From assembly GCA_022690815.1 (NCBI GenBank), contig JALCZJ010000013.1:1-60560 (forward strand): DNA of 60,560 bases. Direction: 5' to 3'. The notes below the pieces were generated by a model. It saw nothing but the letters and a program-made list of their open reading frames with translations. It was not told the origin of the DNA and ran no database searches. This document shows, piece by piece, positions 1-8,484 of the stretch (position 1 is the first letter of the stretch; every line of letters starts with the position of its first letter). Origin of the DNA: Ferrimicrobium sp. (GTDB lineage Bacteria; Actinomycetota; Acidimicrobiia; Acidimicrobiales; Acidimicrobiaceae). The translations under genes were made by a program, and so were the position numbers.

Positions 1-1
1 T

Positions 2-181
2 GCGCTCGCCAACTCCATGTTAAACGTCGTCTGGCATCTCCTTACCAATGGAGAACTCTACCAAGATCTAGGGGCTGATTACTTCGAGAAGCACAACGAT
101 CCCGAAGCTCAGGTAAAGCGACTGGCTCAGCGGATCGAGGCTCTCGGGTTCGACGTCACCGTAACCGAGAGGGTCGCCTAG
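2..181 (+). pseudogene. IS110-family transposase, C-terminal end only
   Basis: The reading frame enters from the window edge and stops at 179-181. The visible tail contains HLLTNGELYQDLGADYF followed by a charged helix and a short TVTERVA end. This layout (hydrophobic helix, GE-Y-DLG-DYF, then a helix with an LG-x-x-VTV strand) is the characteristic C-terminus of IS116/IS110/IS902 transposases, the transposase IS110 domain that carries the catalytic serine further upstream. The upstream part is outside the window, so I cannot tell whether the copy is intact. It lies about 85 bases from a truncated integrase, so IS110 insertion may have removed the rest of that gene. Confidence 0.7.
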
Positions 182-265
182 CTCGAACGATTCACGAAAC
201 CTCTACCACTCTCGCATCGTGGGATGCTTAGGTCTTGTCGTCCCAATTCTCCAGGTGGTGGGGCA

Positions 266-526
266 TTACACTTTAGCACTCTCAACATCGACTGCGTTGA
301 GTGTTCGCATAGGCGCCTTGGACTCCCTTTTGATCTTTAGCCATGCACGATAATCACGTACCGCCCAGTCTCTTGCACTTGGGTCACCGTCAAGATCAGC
401 GCATGCCAGCCACGCGAGATATCCACCCACTCGTGACTCATAGGCACGGCTGGTGTTAGTCGAGAGCGGTGACTTTGTGAGAGCAAGGCGATAGGTTTCA
501 AGAGCAGCAGTCATAGGGGTGGTCAT
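266..526 (-). pseudogene. tyrosine recombinase/phage integrase, N-terminal fragment
   Basis: The 86-residue product looks like the SAM-like core-binding domain of a phage-type integrase: a helix ending in STNTSRAYESRVGGYLAWL, then DPSARDWAVRDYRAWLK and TLNAVDVES. No catalytic domain follows (no R, HxxR or Y motifs), and the frame stops at 266 next to the IS110 tail. It starts at the ATG at 526. It is best explained as the 5' remnant of an integrase truncated by IS insertion or deletion, suggesting that an older integrative element once occupied this site. Confidence 0.6.
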
Positions 527-560
527 AGGGGTTAGCGTAGTGCGAGGGTGTGACTCGTAA

Positions 561-656
561 TATCGGAAGGTGTTTTGGGTCCCAAGTGGTGGGGTTTTGT
601 CCCAGTATCGGAAGTTGGCACCGGGTCGAACTGCTGATACAGGTGATTATCGGAAG
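561..656. repeat. three spaced copies of TATCGGAAG
   Basis: The 9-mer TATCGGAAG occurs at 561-569, 606-614 and 648-656, about 45 and 42 bases apart, in the non-coding gap between the integrase fragment and the next gene. The middle copy follows TGTCCCAG directly. Regularly spaced short direct repeats suggest a protein-binding array (transposase-end sites, a partition-like site or an operator), but the sequence alone does not say which. Confidence 0.5.
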
Positions 657-666
657 GTTGGTCTAG

Positions 667-1560
667 CTACGGGAGTGTTCCTGCCTTGAAGATCGGAACA
701 AAGCCCAACTCACCGGCAAACTCTGCAAGTAATGGCTCAAAGTGGTGGGTATTGAAGAATCGATCAACAGCCCAGCCGGCCCAGGCACAAGCGCCGATGG
801 CGATCCAGAGGTCATACCGTATGAGAAAACTGTCCGCTTCGGAGGCATCGAGGTCGGGTGGGGTAGAGGCGTCTGCCTTTGGATAATCAAGAACGGCAGG
901 AAGCAGTACGCTAAAGAGTCCGGGGTGTAACCGCCCAGACAGCAACCCATACTCGTGGTAGATCCTTTCCCCTGTATCGAGTCGGTCACAGACTTGTTTG
1001 ATCTTCTGCGGCCAAGTTTCAGTATCCTGGCTATCGCCAGTGGGGATGAGTGATGCAATCGCCTCCACGACCTCACCTTCTGGCACGTCTTGTCCGCCAA
1101 CGAAGTCAAGTAATCTCTTTAATTCCTTGCGATGTCGAGACGTGATGCTATCAAAAATGGTTTCAGAGTCCTCCGTACTGGAAAAGGCCGACAATAAGAA
1201 GGCATGTTCCATCGCTGCTCGCACATTGGCAACTGCGATCCCCCCGAGTCCTTCTGATGCCAGCAGGAGGGAGGCATGCGCCTGGTGGAAGGTGGTTGTC
1301 AACCAACCCAGCGCAGTCAGATCATTGACATCTCCGTGGTTGGCAGAAGGTGGATCGTAACTCAAGAACGCCTGCCACAATCCATGTTCGTAGGTTGACA
1401 ACACAGCAGACGGGGGTATTGTTAGTACTCCGTGCATCATGTCGACCCACGCTTGGGGGCGTTCGGAGTCTGAAGTCGAAAAGACTCCATTGAGTAGAGT
1501 TCTTATCTGAGCGAGCCTTTCTCGGGGGCTCCCTCCCGATTCACCTGCGTCTTCGTTCAT
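667..1560 (-). CDS. hypothetical protein, mostly helical, 297 aa
   Basis: I do not recognise this protein. It is about 297 residues, soluble and alpha-rich in appearance, with hydrophobic stretches around residues 85-130 (AHASLLLASEGLGGIAV, then a RAAMEHAFLLSAF segment) and again near 245-265 (YDLWIAIGACAWAGWAV). The R-x-AMEH pattern followed later by YHEYGLLSGRLHPG is reminiscent of the DUF5677/HEPN-type helical bundles of unknown function, but this is only a resemblance. The ATG at 1560 is preceded by TGAGGAGTACAT, a good ribosome binding site. It is the last gene of a minus-strand accessory series and has no recognisable partner. Confidence 0.65.
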   Translation of the reverse strand: MNEDAGESGGSPRERLAQIRTLLNGVFSTSDSERPQAWVDMMHGVLTIPPSAVLSTYEHGLWQAFLSYDPPSANHGDVNDLTALGWLTTTFHQAHASLLLASEGLGGIAVANVRAAMEHAFLLSAFSSTEDSETIFDSITSRHRKELKRLLDFVGGQDVPEGEVVEAIASLIPTGDSQDTETWPQKIKQVCDRLDTGERIYHEYGLLSGRLHPGLFSVLLPAVLDYPKADASTPPDLDASEADSFLIRYDLWIAIGACAWAGWAVDRFFNTHHFEPLLAEFAGELGFVPIFKAGTLP

Positions 1561-1652
1561 ATGTACTCCTCAGCTTAACCACGGGTGAACGTGATCGGTC
1601 ATGGTATCAGTGCAATAGGTTCTGTCACACGTTTCAGAGTCGGGACCAACCG

Positions 1653-2603
1653 TCAGGTAGAGGGTGGTTCATTGCGCTCAAAGCAAGCCATAGTTCCAGC
1701 AGGTAGGCCAACCGTGGTCGTGGCCTCGAGGATCTCGGCGAGGCTGGCATCTTCGTTGGGGTGCCAGCTCACCCGACGATCCTTCGTTTGAGACACTGGA
1801 TCACAGAAGAAGGCATAGGCACCAAGATATTTGACACGATACTCGCCAAGGAGCCATAGCGATGAGAGCCTCTCCTGGGTGCCCGGGATTAGTGGGAGTC
1901 CGGAAAGTTCATCGGTGACATCTCGGCCATGAGGCTCCTCCTCACTTACGTGCAGATGCAGTGGTTGGGCTCCTGCCATGGATGGTTCTGGTGGTCCCAA
2001 ACGGAGCCAGCTGAGCTGATCAAACTTCCTCTGGTAGGTCGGCCAGCCGTCAAAGACCATACTGAGGATGAGGTCGGGGGGCTCTTCGAGACCGTGCTTC
2101 AGATAGCGGTTTTGTACACCTTCTGGAAAGTAGAAACTGGCCTCACCTGGTGGTTCATAATAATCAGAACTACCTCCCTCAAAACCCGGTCTCAGGTCCG
2201 GTGGTTCGTGAGAGAACCCGTCCTCGGCGGTGACACCCAAGGAATGGAGAACCTCTCGACCTGCACGAAGATGGGCCACGGTGGTGTAGGAGATGAAGAC
2301 AAGACACCAGGTGCGTGGGACGTTGCCGGTCGACTCTGGGTCAACAAAAACATGCGTCGTATCCTCTGGGTTCAAGGGGATTGGGTTGTCGAGCATGCAC
2401 GTCGAGAAGAAGCCGACATCATAGATGGCGAAACTACGGGTGAATCCCCCAAAGAGCGACAGCTTCAACGTGCATGCTATGTCCTCGTAGTAGCCCTCGT
2501 TCCCCTGATAGAGCACCTCTGCCGTGGAGACATTGCTGCACCGAAAGGTACAGGGTTCCCTAAAGTCATCGCGATGAGAGGGTGGTGTTCCACTCCACGG
2601 CAT
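1653..2603 (-). CDS. hypothetical protein, 316 aa
   Basis: This is an unknown soluble protein rich in aromatic residues and prolines, with no signal peptide or membrane segment. Segments such as TLKLSLFGGFTRSFAIYDVGF (residues ~47-67, beta-like) and LWLLGEYRVKYLGAYAFFCDP (near 248) suggest a beta-rich fold. It lies directly downstream of a set of related genes (2,971-4,343) on the same strand and may belong with them, but I see no firm homology. The start at 2603 is the first available; a later GTG or ATG is possible. Confidence 0.55.
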   Translation of the reverse strand: MPWSGTPPSHRDDFREPCTFRCSNVSTAEVLYQGNEGYYEDIACTLKLSLFGGFTRSFAIYDVGFFSTCMLDNPIPLNPEDTTHVFVDPESTGNVPRTWCLVFISYTTVAHLRAGREVLHSLGVTAEDGFSHEPPDLRPGFEGGSSDYYEPPGEASFYFPEGVQNRYLKHGLEEPPDLILSMVFDGWPTYQRKFDQLSWLRLGPPEPSMAGAQPLHLHVSEEEPHGRDVTDELSGLPLIPGTQERLSSLWLLGEYRVKYLGAYAFFCDPVSQTKDRRVSWHPNEDASLAEILEATTTVGLPAGTMACFERNEPPST

Positions 2604-2619
2604 AGGAGAGCTCCATTCT

Positions 2620-2970
2620 TTAGAAGATGTATTGACCTAAGAGGGGCAGTGCCGATTGTAGTACGTGATTGGATTTGGCGGATAGTCCACTCCAGCGCAA
2701 TAGGGCCGTGGGTAGGCCGACTGGGGCAGTGTTGGGGATCGAGTAGGGACCAACGTCACTTTGTGTCAACGCTACGATACGCACCTGCAGATTCACATCG
2801 TCGTCGGCGTTGTAGTGAAAGTCCCTGAGAACACCAGCATCGTTCGGATCTTCCGTACTAATACCGATTCCATCCAGGATTGGTTGCAAGTCGAGCTTAT
2901 GGTAGTAATAGGCCTTTGCCCAGCCAAATTGAAGACCGGGATAGTTGGGGTTGCGAGGCTCGTACAGGGG
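2620..2970 (-). pseudogene. headless paralogue of the two genes upstream
   Basis: The frame is open from immediately after the TAG that ends the 2,971-3,603 gene (it is in the same frame) down to 2620. It has no ATG, and the only internal start, a TTG at 2889, has no ribosome binding site. The translation resembles the C-terminal half of its neighbour: FGWAKAY against LGWASQPE, RDFHYNADDDV against DFDYHYDGDRYV, and VGLPTALL against YELPALLL. I read it as a third family member that lost its N-terminus. The alternative is a read-through extension of the upstream gene, but that gene's own end (PRLMLG) matches its paralogue's end (PRLLLPP), which favours a genuine stop. Confidence 0.45.
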
Positions 2971-3603
2971 CTAGCCGAGCATCAGTCGTGGTAGTCGTTG
3001 CAGTTCCAGGATGGCCTCTGAGTTGACGGGTTCAAACCAGAGGTCGCTAGCCTCAATACCCCGACCGCTCACGAGTAATAGCGCTGGGAGCTCGTACCAT
3101 AGTATCGACGCCCCAAAGGACCAGCTATCTCGATAGCGAACTCCTTCGGTGACGTACCTGTCGCCGTCGTAGTGATAATCGAAGTCGACCTCCTCGAGAT
3201 ATACTGGCGACATTTGGTTGCACCAAGGGTTGCCGTTCGCCGACCGCGCGCTCAGCTCGGGCTGCGACGCCCACCCCAGATCCGTTCTGCGGACAGTTTT
3301 AGCCCAGTAGGACATCTCGAAAGATTTCAGGCTCTTCCCTTGGGATGGCGGCTCAGGTATCCTCGTTTGGATCAACAAGGCCGGGGCTGTCCGAGGGATC
3401 ACCCCCTTCTCGGCGACGTCGCTCGGATATTGGCCGTTCGGTCCTTGGGTCCTCAACACGTAGCCAAGTTCAACGTTTGATTCCCGACCCTCTGACACCA
3501 TTGCTACAAGTTGATACATGTCGTCATGTTGATCACTGAGTCGGACAGCACCGACGGCGGCAGATGGCACTGCGCCAAAGCTGTCAATGACAAAGACCAT
3601 CCG
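2971..3603 (-). CDS. hypothetical protein, member of a tandem paralogous family
   Basis: The protein is about 210 residues from an ATG at 3603 (MVFVIDSFGAVPS). The frame stays open upstream to 3846, but that part overlaps the preceding gene and looks non-coding. Its C-terminal 70 residues align with the 3,669-4,343 product: shared NPW, a D-rich beta segment, LLLVSGRGIEASDL against ILAIRGNGASDL, and PRLML against PRLLL at the end. The function is unknown. Tandem diverged copies are a common pattern for immunity-protein arrays of polymorphic toxins, but no toxin is visible next to them, so that is only a possibility. Confidence 0.55.
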   Translation of the reverse strand, partial: RMVFVIDSFGAVPSAAVGAVRLSDQHDDMYQLVAMVSEGRESNVELGYVLRTQGPNGQYPSDVAEKGVIPRTAPALLIQTRIPEPPSQGKSLKSFEMSYWAKTVRRTDLGWASQPELSARSANGNPWCNQMSPVYLEEVDFDYHYDGDRYVTEGVRYRDSWSFGASILWYELPALLLVSGRGIEASDLWFEPVNSEAILELQRLPRLMLG

Positions 3604-3668
3604 AACTTGCTCCCTTCCCGAGCATTCACATGCTCCACAAAGCTCATCTACCGCGTTGTCTTTGTGCT

Positions 3669-4343
3669 CTACGGCGGTAGCAACAGACGAGGATACCCAC
3701 CAAACACGACATCCATGGGGTCCAGACGATACAAAGCAAGGTCGGATGCTCCGTTGCCTCGGATGGCAAGAATGACTACTAACTGGGAATCGTCGATGGT
3801 GATCAAGGTCGGAATCGAGACCAGTATCCTCCCCATAGTAAAGCAACGCAAGGTAACGTGATCATTACCCACAGGCAGGTCCAGGGGTGGGGCCTCTGTC
3901 GGTTCAGTTATCGCGCCCGGCCACCATGGGTTGGACTCCGCATCCTCGTGCCAACTTTGTAACTTGGCCTGTACCTTGGATAATGCAGTACGAGGATCAA
4001 TGGTCAACCCTTCGATTTCGCGGAGATAGAAGCGAAACACGACATCGAGGCGGTTGGCTACCACCCCCGCGACAAACAATGATCGATAGGGAAGTTGACC
4101 ATCGGAAAACTCCTTGGCATGCCTCGGGATCCAGGGATGCATCTGGATAGCGATCACCCCGGAATCGGACGACTGTAGTGTCGCTCTCGCGGACTCAGAC
4201 TGACCATTGTGCGTGCCTTGACCATAGAGCAACGTCAGGTACCCGCCTCGTGGATCATCCATGGCGATAAGCTCCAGTTGAGATGCTCTCAGGCCAACGT
4301 ATGTGTACTCCGTTCGAACGAAATCTACGGGATCAAAGGTCAA
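3669..4343 (-). CDS. hypothetical protein, first member of a tandem paralogous family
   Basis: The 224-residue protein starts at a TTG at 4343 that is preceded by AGAGGAG at good spacing. There is no signal peptide or membrane helix. Its C-terminal half is related to the product of 2,971-3,603 (NPW, ASDL and PRLL motifs in the same order), so the two genes are diverged duplicates in tandem with a 65-base gap. The middle carries LREIEGLTIDPRTALSKVQ, a likely helix. I do not recognise the family and assign no function. Confidence 0.6.
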   Translation of the reverse strand: MTFDPVDFVRTEYTYVGLRASQLELIAMDDPRGGYLTLLYGQGTHNGQSESARATLQSSDSGVIAIQMHPWIPRHAKEFSDGQLPYRSLFVAGVVANRLDVVFRFYLREIEGLTIDPRTALSKVQAKLQSWHEDAESNPWWPGAITEPTEAPPLDLPVGNDHVTLRCFTMGRILVSIPTLITIDDSQLVVILAIRGNGASDLALYRLDPMDVVFGGYPRLLLPP

Positions 4344-4418
4344 TGAGCAACTCCTCTATCCTCTAGCAGATACGAACTACCATGAGTTCAAGCCGTAATA
4401 AAGCTCCGGCGTGTTGAA

Positions 4419-4853
4419 TTAGCACCAACCGATACCCGTATCATAGACAAATCCGCTGAAATCAGGGCTAACATCGCCATACTGCTGATATGCCTCTATG
4501 GTAGGACTGTACGAAGACCATTCGAGTCCTCTTGGGTCAAAGTAGGTGCTTCCAACGTTATTCCCGACGTCATACGTCACTCTGAAGTCATCGGCATATT
4601 CGACTGGGGCGACCGAGTTTATCTCGACTTCCCAGCGGGTTGCAGTAGATGAGATAGAGGTTGCTGCTAGCGCCACAGTACCACATGCACCGCAGGACTG
4701 CACACTCGGACCATCACCCCCACCGAAGATATAGAGAGGCTCGGAGAACCCGGAAATCGAATGGGCTCTTGCGGACCCGATAAGTGGGTAGAACCCGATT
4801 CCAGAAGCTTCGGTGGGCATGTGATCGGCTGCCAATCCCATCCTAGTTCCCAA
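4419..4853 (-). CDS. hypothetical protein, probably the 3' part of an interrupted gene
   Basis: The 144-residue product (TTG start; an ATG lies four codons further in) has a Cys-x2-Cys (SCGACG) and a Tyr/Ser-rich C-terminus ending DTGIGWC. The frame is open upstream as far as a TGA at 4983. Within that extension lies a hydrophobic segment (AIVAASFGLASLGTRMGLA) that resembles a membrane or signal segment, which suggests translation originally began further upstream. The ORF before the TGA (4,983-5,258) is in the same frame, so the two may be halves of one gene split by a nonsense change. Confidence 0.45.
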   Translation of the reverse strand: MGTRMGLAADHMPTEASGIGFYPLIGSARAHSISGFSEPLYIFGGGDGPSVQSCGACGTVALAATSISSTATRWEVEINSVAPVEYADDFRVTYDVGNNVGSTYFDPRGLEWSSYSPTIEAYQQYGDVSPDFSGFVYDTGIGWC

Positions 4854-4982
4854 ACTAGCGAGACCAAAACTGGCAGCTACGATAGCCCCCCTCGAATCAC
4901 GTTCCGTACTCTCGTTATTACCCCCTCTATGGTAATCATCGCTACCAGAGTTATCTTCTGGTACAATTGAAAACCTAACACA

Positions 4983-5258
4983 TCATGGCGACGATTGCAC
5001 GACATTTGCAGTTATTACCGAAAGTTTATCATCTAGCAGGGAGTTTGGCAGGCCGTCTATGAGAGTGCTAGTTCCGGCCAGGAAGTGGTAATCGGATTGG
5101 CGAATGATTTGGCCGTGGCGAGAGAGTTGGACTGAGGAGTCGAGATCCAGCAAGTCTATGGGTGACCCGTTGAACCCTATGTGAGCCACCCACAATGTGA
5201 GAGGACGGACCAGAATAGATATGGGAGCTAAGTCCCTGTTGGGCCTGGTTGCACTCAC
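4983..5258 (-). CDS. hypothetical small protein, possibly the 5' part of an interrupted gene
   Basis: The 91-residue ORF starts at a GTG at 5258 and has no homology that I recognise. The sequence (LTLWVAHIGFNGSPIDLLDL, then a basic LSRHGQIIRQSDYHFL stretch) looks coding rather than random. Its TGA stop is in the same frame as the long open stretch that continues into 4,419-4,853. The two may be adjacent genes or one gene broken by a stop. The 260 bases upstream (5,259-5,520) hold no gene that I can support. Confidence 0.4.
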   Translation of the reverse strand: MSATRPNRDLAPISILVRPLTLWVAHIGFNGSPIDLLDLDSSVQLSRHGQIIRQSDYHFLAGTSTLIDGLPNSLLDDKLSVITANVVQSSP

Positions 5259-5520
5259 CAGATCAGGTCATCACACAACTCCATTAGGGTGATCGGATGC
5301 GCAAACGAGGGCAACACCATCGCTCGGGGCTGCTCGCAGCTTCGGTGTCACGGAGACGACCTGGCATCGGTGCAAAGAATACCTATGGGGGCACAAAGGC
5401 TAAGCACCGCATCCCATTCAATCCAGCCCCAACTCCGTCGTGCATCGAACGAGTATCGGCAAGGGTCTTCGAGTTCTCGTGGAAAGGGTGTTGGACTCCC
5501 AACCTAAGCATCCCTGGCCG

Positions 5521-6492
5521 CTACCAGAAGGGTCTTTGTCCCAGTTCCGGGAGACTCAAGGGTACCGACTCCCTGTAGTCTTGGACCTTCATCTTTTCCA
5601 GCTCGACAAAGCGCAGCGGGGTCACTGTTGCGCCGCCGACCTGTGACTTCAATAATGTTTTCACATCGCTGCTCTGGCGCCACTGGCGAAGGGGGTACAT
5701 CTGCTCGGCCTCGAACCGTCCATCAAGGGTGATCACAAACAACTCAAGTGTCTTTGGGTCAAGTAACGTGCCAGAGGTGGCGCGAACCCGCACTTGCTCA
5801 ACCCGATCAATCCAAGTCGCCCCAGACTGCCTGCTTGTTTTGATGAACTGATCTAAGCTCTGGGCCAGTTTGACGATGGCGTCATGTGCCGCGGCCCGTC
5901 GTACCTTTAGGGCCAGACGATCGGCGAAGGCGTATTCTTCCTGTGTTGTGCGAAAGGCCCTCGTCGGTTGTTGAGCAGCAAGAACGGACTTTGAAAGAGG
6001 TAAAGATATCCGCAGATCCGCCGCCCACTCCTTTGAGTCTGGCGTGTGGGTAATCAGGACCATGTCAACTGCACGCCCCTTGTCGACGGCTGCGGCACGG
6101 TCAGTTCCGATCTGAGAGAGCTGAACGAGTGGGGAAACTTGAACAGTAGGGTGTCGCCCTCCCGGTCCCGCTGCGACGACATCACATGTCTGCGAGGTGA
6201 TGATCGCCATGGGCTCTGGGGAGTTGTCATCGACCCCTAAACCGTTCGGATGCGCCCAGCGCTTGACACTCCACCCTCCATCGGAGCTAGTATCCATGTT
6301 CATACCGGTTAGACAGTCAAGACCGGATCCACTTCCCCAAAACAAGCGAATACCACGAACTAAATCGCCCTGTCGCCAATAGTCAAGTGAGTCCTTGAAG
6401 GGTGTAGCCTTCAACTTGTTGAGATCGAAGATGTCGTCCAGCTGATCTGTTATAGCCCACGGCAATGTCGGCTCCGACTCGATGGCGTCCAT
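5521..6492 (-). CDS. hypothetical protein with SQTCDV motif, third gene of a three-gene operon
   Basis: The 323-residue soluble protein has a conspicuous ITSQTCDVVAAGPG motif at residues ~97-110, followed by VQVSPLVQL. In my experience the SQTCD signature recurs in uncharacterised proteins of accessory islands; I know of no established function. The C-terminal half is charged and helical (residues ~190-260), then beta-like. It starts four bases after the stop of the helix-turn-helix gene, which in turn overlaps the TIGR04255 gene, so the three are almost certainly co-transcribed and functionally linked. A role in defence or toxin-antitoxin biology is a guess from context only. Confidence 0.65.
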   Translation of the reverse strand: MDAIESEPTLPWAITDQLDDIFDLNKLKATPFKDSLDYWRQGDLVRGIRLFWGSGSGLDCLTGMNMDTSSDGGWSVKRWAHPNGLGVDDNSPEPMAIITSQTCDVVAAGPGGRHPTVQVSPLVQLSQIGTDRAAAVDKGRAVDMVLITHTPDSKEWAADLRISLPLSKSVLAAQQPTRAFRTTQEEYAFADRLALKVRRAAAHDAIVKLAQSLDQFIKTSRQSGATWIDRVEQVRVRATSGTLLDPKTLELFVITLDGRFEAEQMYPLRQWRQSSDVKTLLKSQVGGATVTPLRFVELEKMKVQDYRESVPLSLPELGQRPFW

Positions 6493-6496
6493 GCAA

Positions 6497-7333
6497 TCAA
6501 CTCTGGCCTTGGTCGGCTGCCTCTATGGTTTGTACCCGGCTGGCCCGGCCTCGTCGGTGTCTACCAGGTTCGGTATCGTGGTCATCAATTACGATTTCGC
6601 CGCCGATTGCGGCTAACCTCGCATACTCCGGGGCTCCCACGAGCGATCGCGGTTGCGAAAGGAGCATCTCACGCAGTTCCGCAAAATGGCCGCTCATGAA
6701 GAGTTGCTGGCGAGCTTCGTCTGTTAGAAGCCACTGTTGGATGGGGAAGTCATGAACCTCAGTGAAATCTTCAACGAACTGGACCAACTCCCATAAACGA
6801 CCCTGACTGGCCAGCTGAGGCGTCATGACGCCCCCCGCCTTCCAGGAGTGGTATGTACTCTTTTTCACCCCAGCAGCAGCCAAGACGTCCTTAAGCGGGA
6901 GAGCAATTCGCCGCGAAGTCTCTTCGATTACCTCTACAACATTGTCGACACCAGAGACTGGAGAAGAATGCACGCGGCCAATCTCAGACGCTGGAGTATC
7001 ATCCGTTGTCAGACCCAATACAAGCAAGGTCACGATGCAGGTAGGCATGTGATCACTTAGCACGAGAGGGATGCGCTGTGGTTCCCACTTACCACAGGAT
7101 GGATCACTTGATTGTGATCGCGACGGATCCACTGCCATAGTCTCTCGAACAAACCACCGAGGCGCAGCGAGGGGTTCCCGAATTGCTTTATTAAACCCAT
7201 TCAGAACTTCAAGCAAGCCAGGGTTAGAAACGACCCCGATGTGAGTATGGTGGTCGTTCGTCTCCGCCTCGCATGCTGCAAGGTCCTCGTAGTCGCCGAG
7301 TGTAGAGCCAGTAGGCGTGAACGTTGCGGTCAC
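6497..7333 (-). CDS. helix-turn-helix DNA-binding protein, second gene of a three-gene operon
   Basis: The 278-residue protein contains a clear helix-turn-helix at about residues 145-170 (LPLKDVLAAAGVKKSTYHSW), typical of a sequence-specific DNA-binding domain that reads a promoter or element end. The N-terminal 120 residues have no recognised fold; the C-terminus is basic (GRHRRGRASR). The ATG overlaps the stop of the TIGR04255 gene by four bases (ATGA), a classic translational coupling. It probably regulates its own operon, though this is inferred from position only. Confidence 0.7.
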   Translation of the reverse strand: MTATFTPTGSTLGDYEDLAACEAETNDHHTHIGVVSNPGLLEVLNGFNKAIREPLAAPRWFVRETMAVDPSRSQSSDPSCGKWEPQRIPLVLSDHMPTCIVTLLVLGLTTDDTPASEIGRVHSSPVSGVDNVVEVIEETSRRIALPLKDVLAAAGVKKSTYHSWKAGGVMTPQLASQGRLWELVQFVEDFTEVHDFPIQQWLLTDEARQQLFMSGHFAELREMLLSQPRSLVGAPEYARLAAIGGEIVIDDHDTEPGRHRRGRASRVQTIEAADQGQS

Positions 7334-8010
7334 GTCGAGGCTCCTGCGTTGGACCGTTCCTCCACATCGATTGGCTGGAGGTGCTTCAGATAATCGGGCT
7401 TCAAGACCGCCTGAAACAAAGTGGCAGCAGTCCGACTCAACACTTCTATCCTTTCAATCACGTTAGCCTCACCTAAGCGTAGCGGTTCCGTGTCGAAGAC
7501 ATCGATATCTATGAGGTAGCTGGATGATCCCCCGACCGTGGCATCGAGAAAGGGGGCATGCCGCTCGAGAGCACCTTGAGTGTTGGAGAAGGCGAGCTCC
7601 ACCTGTTGCTGGGAGGTCCGCACATGAACACCGAGATCCTCATGACACAACGATCCAAGGAAGTGCTCATTGAGGTGCGGGATCCACGACTGTGCAGTCA
7701 ACGCGTTGGTGTCTACAAGACTATTCACATATCGGACACCGATGCGCATCACCAGGGAGGAGGGCTGCAACTCATTCATCGCAGTGACCATCGCCTTAAT
7801 TGTGGAACGCATCGTGACACTCCAGTGGTCGTATCTAGAGGTCTGGTACACCACAGCCTCTGGGAGCAACGGCATCTGTGTCGCACCATCAGCCGACACA
7901 AACAGCCATCCGTGAGTACCTAACTTTACCTGAGGAAAAGCTGCCACGCCTGCCTGCACTTTCAAGGACAGGCGCTGCTGCTGAATCGGCTCCATGCGAT
8001 CGAAGGTCAC
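7330..8010 (-). CDS. TIGR04255 family protein, 5' end possibly frameshifted
   Basis: The product matches the sporadically distributed TIGR04255 family: an internal strand-rich region with MRIGVRYVN (residues ~86-94), a DIDVFDTEPL strand pair and a helical C-terminus with an ERIEVLSRTAATLFQAVL segment. The called start is a GTG at 8010, but the frame is open to 8172, and the extension contains LAHPPLELAVAEFRTEP, which is how this family normally begins. No ATG, GTG or TTG lies in that extension; an ATG at 8176 is one frame off. A single-base indel near the start would explain this. The family's function is unknown. Confidence 0.7.
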   Translation of the reverse strand: MTFDRMEPIQQQRLSLKVQAGVAAFPQVKLGTHGWLFVSADGATQMPLLPEAVVYQTSRYDHWSVTMRSTIKAMVTAMNELQPSSLVMRIGVRYVNSLVDTNALTAQSWIPHLNEHFLGSLCHEDLGVHVRTSQQQVELAFSNTQGALERHAPFLDATVGGSSSYLIDIDVFDTEPLRLGEANVIERIEVLSRTAATLFQAVLKPDYLKHLQPIDVEERSNAGAST

Positions 8011-8210
8011 ACCGAGTTCACCAAGACGCTCCTTGAAGCGCAGAGCCGAGTCAGGCGACCACTCTTCCTCTCGGGGTTCGGTCCGGAATTCCGCAACAGC
8101 CAGCTCTAAAGGCGGATGCGCGAGTAAAGTGCGATCAGCCCCAAGCAGCCCAGCGAGCGGACGACTCTTGACTCATGATTCCAATACTCATTCCACCATC
8201 GATATCAACC

Positions 8211-8484
8211 TAGACTTTAGTTGGACTCTCTGACAAACGAGTAGCGGGGTAGCTGAACTGCCAACTCACGGGTGCACGATCTGTTCCCCTTTTGCTTTGA
8301 CATAAGCGGTGGGCTCCTTCATTGTCAATCGTGCGAGGGCCTAGACTCGCTCCTGTTAGCACTACGGCTCGCACATTTGCTCCCTCAAGGGGGTATTGAC
8401 ACCCCGCGCAACCAGCTTCTCGTTACTGAGAGTTTCCGGTCATTGACGTTCAATAATCACGTTCTTCGAGAATTTTACTGAGAT
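8211..8484. other. gap between three-gene operon and transposon
   Basis: I see no supportable gene in this stretch. It should hold the promoter of the TIGR04255 operon, which reads leftward, but no convincing -35/-10 pair stands out. It ends at a vestigial transposon end. Confidence 0.4.
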
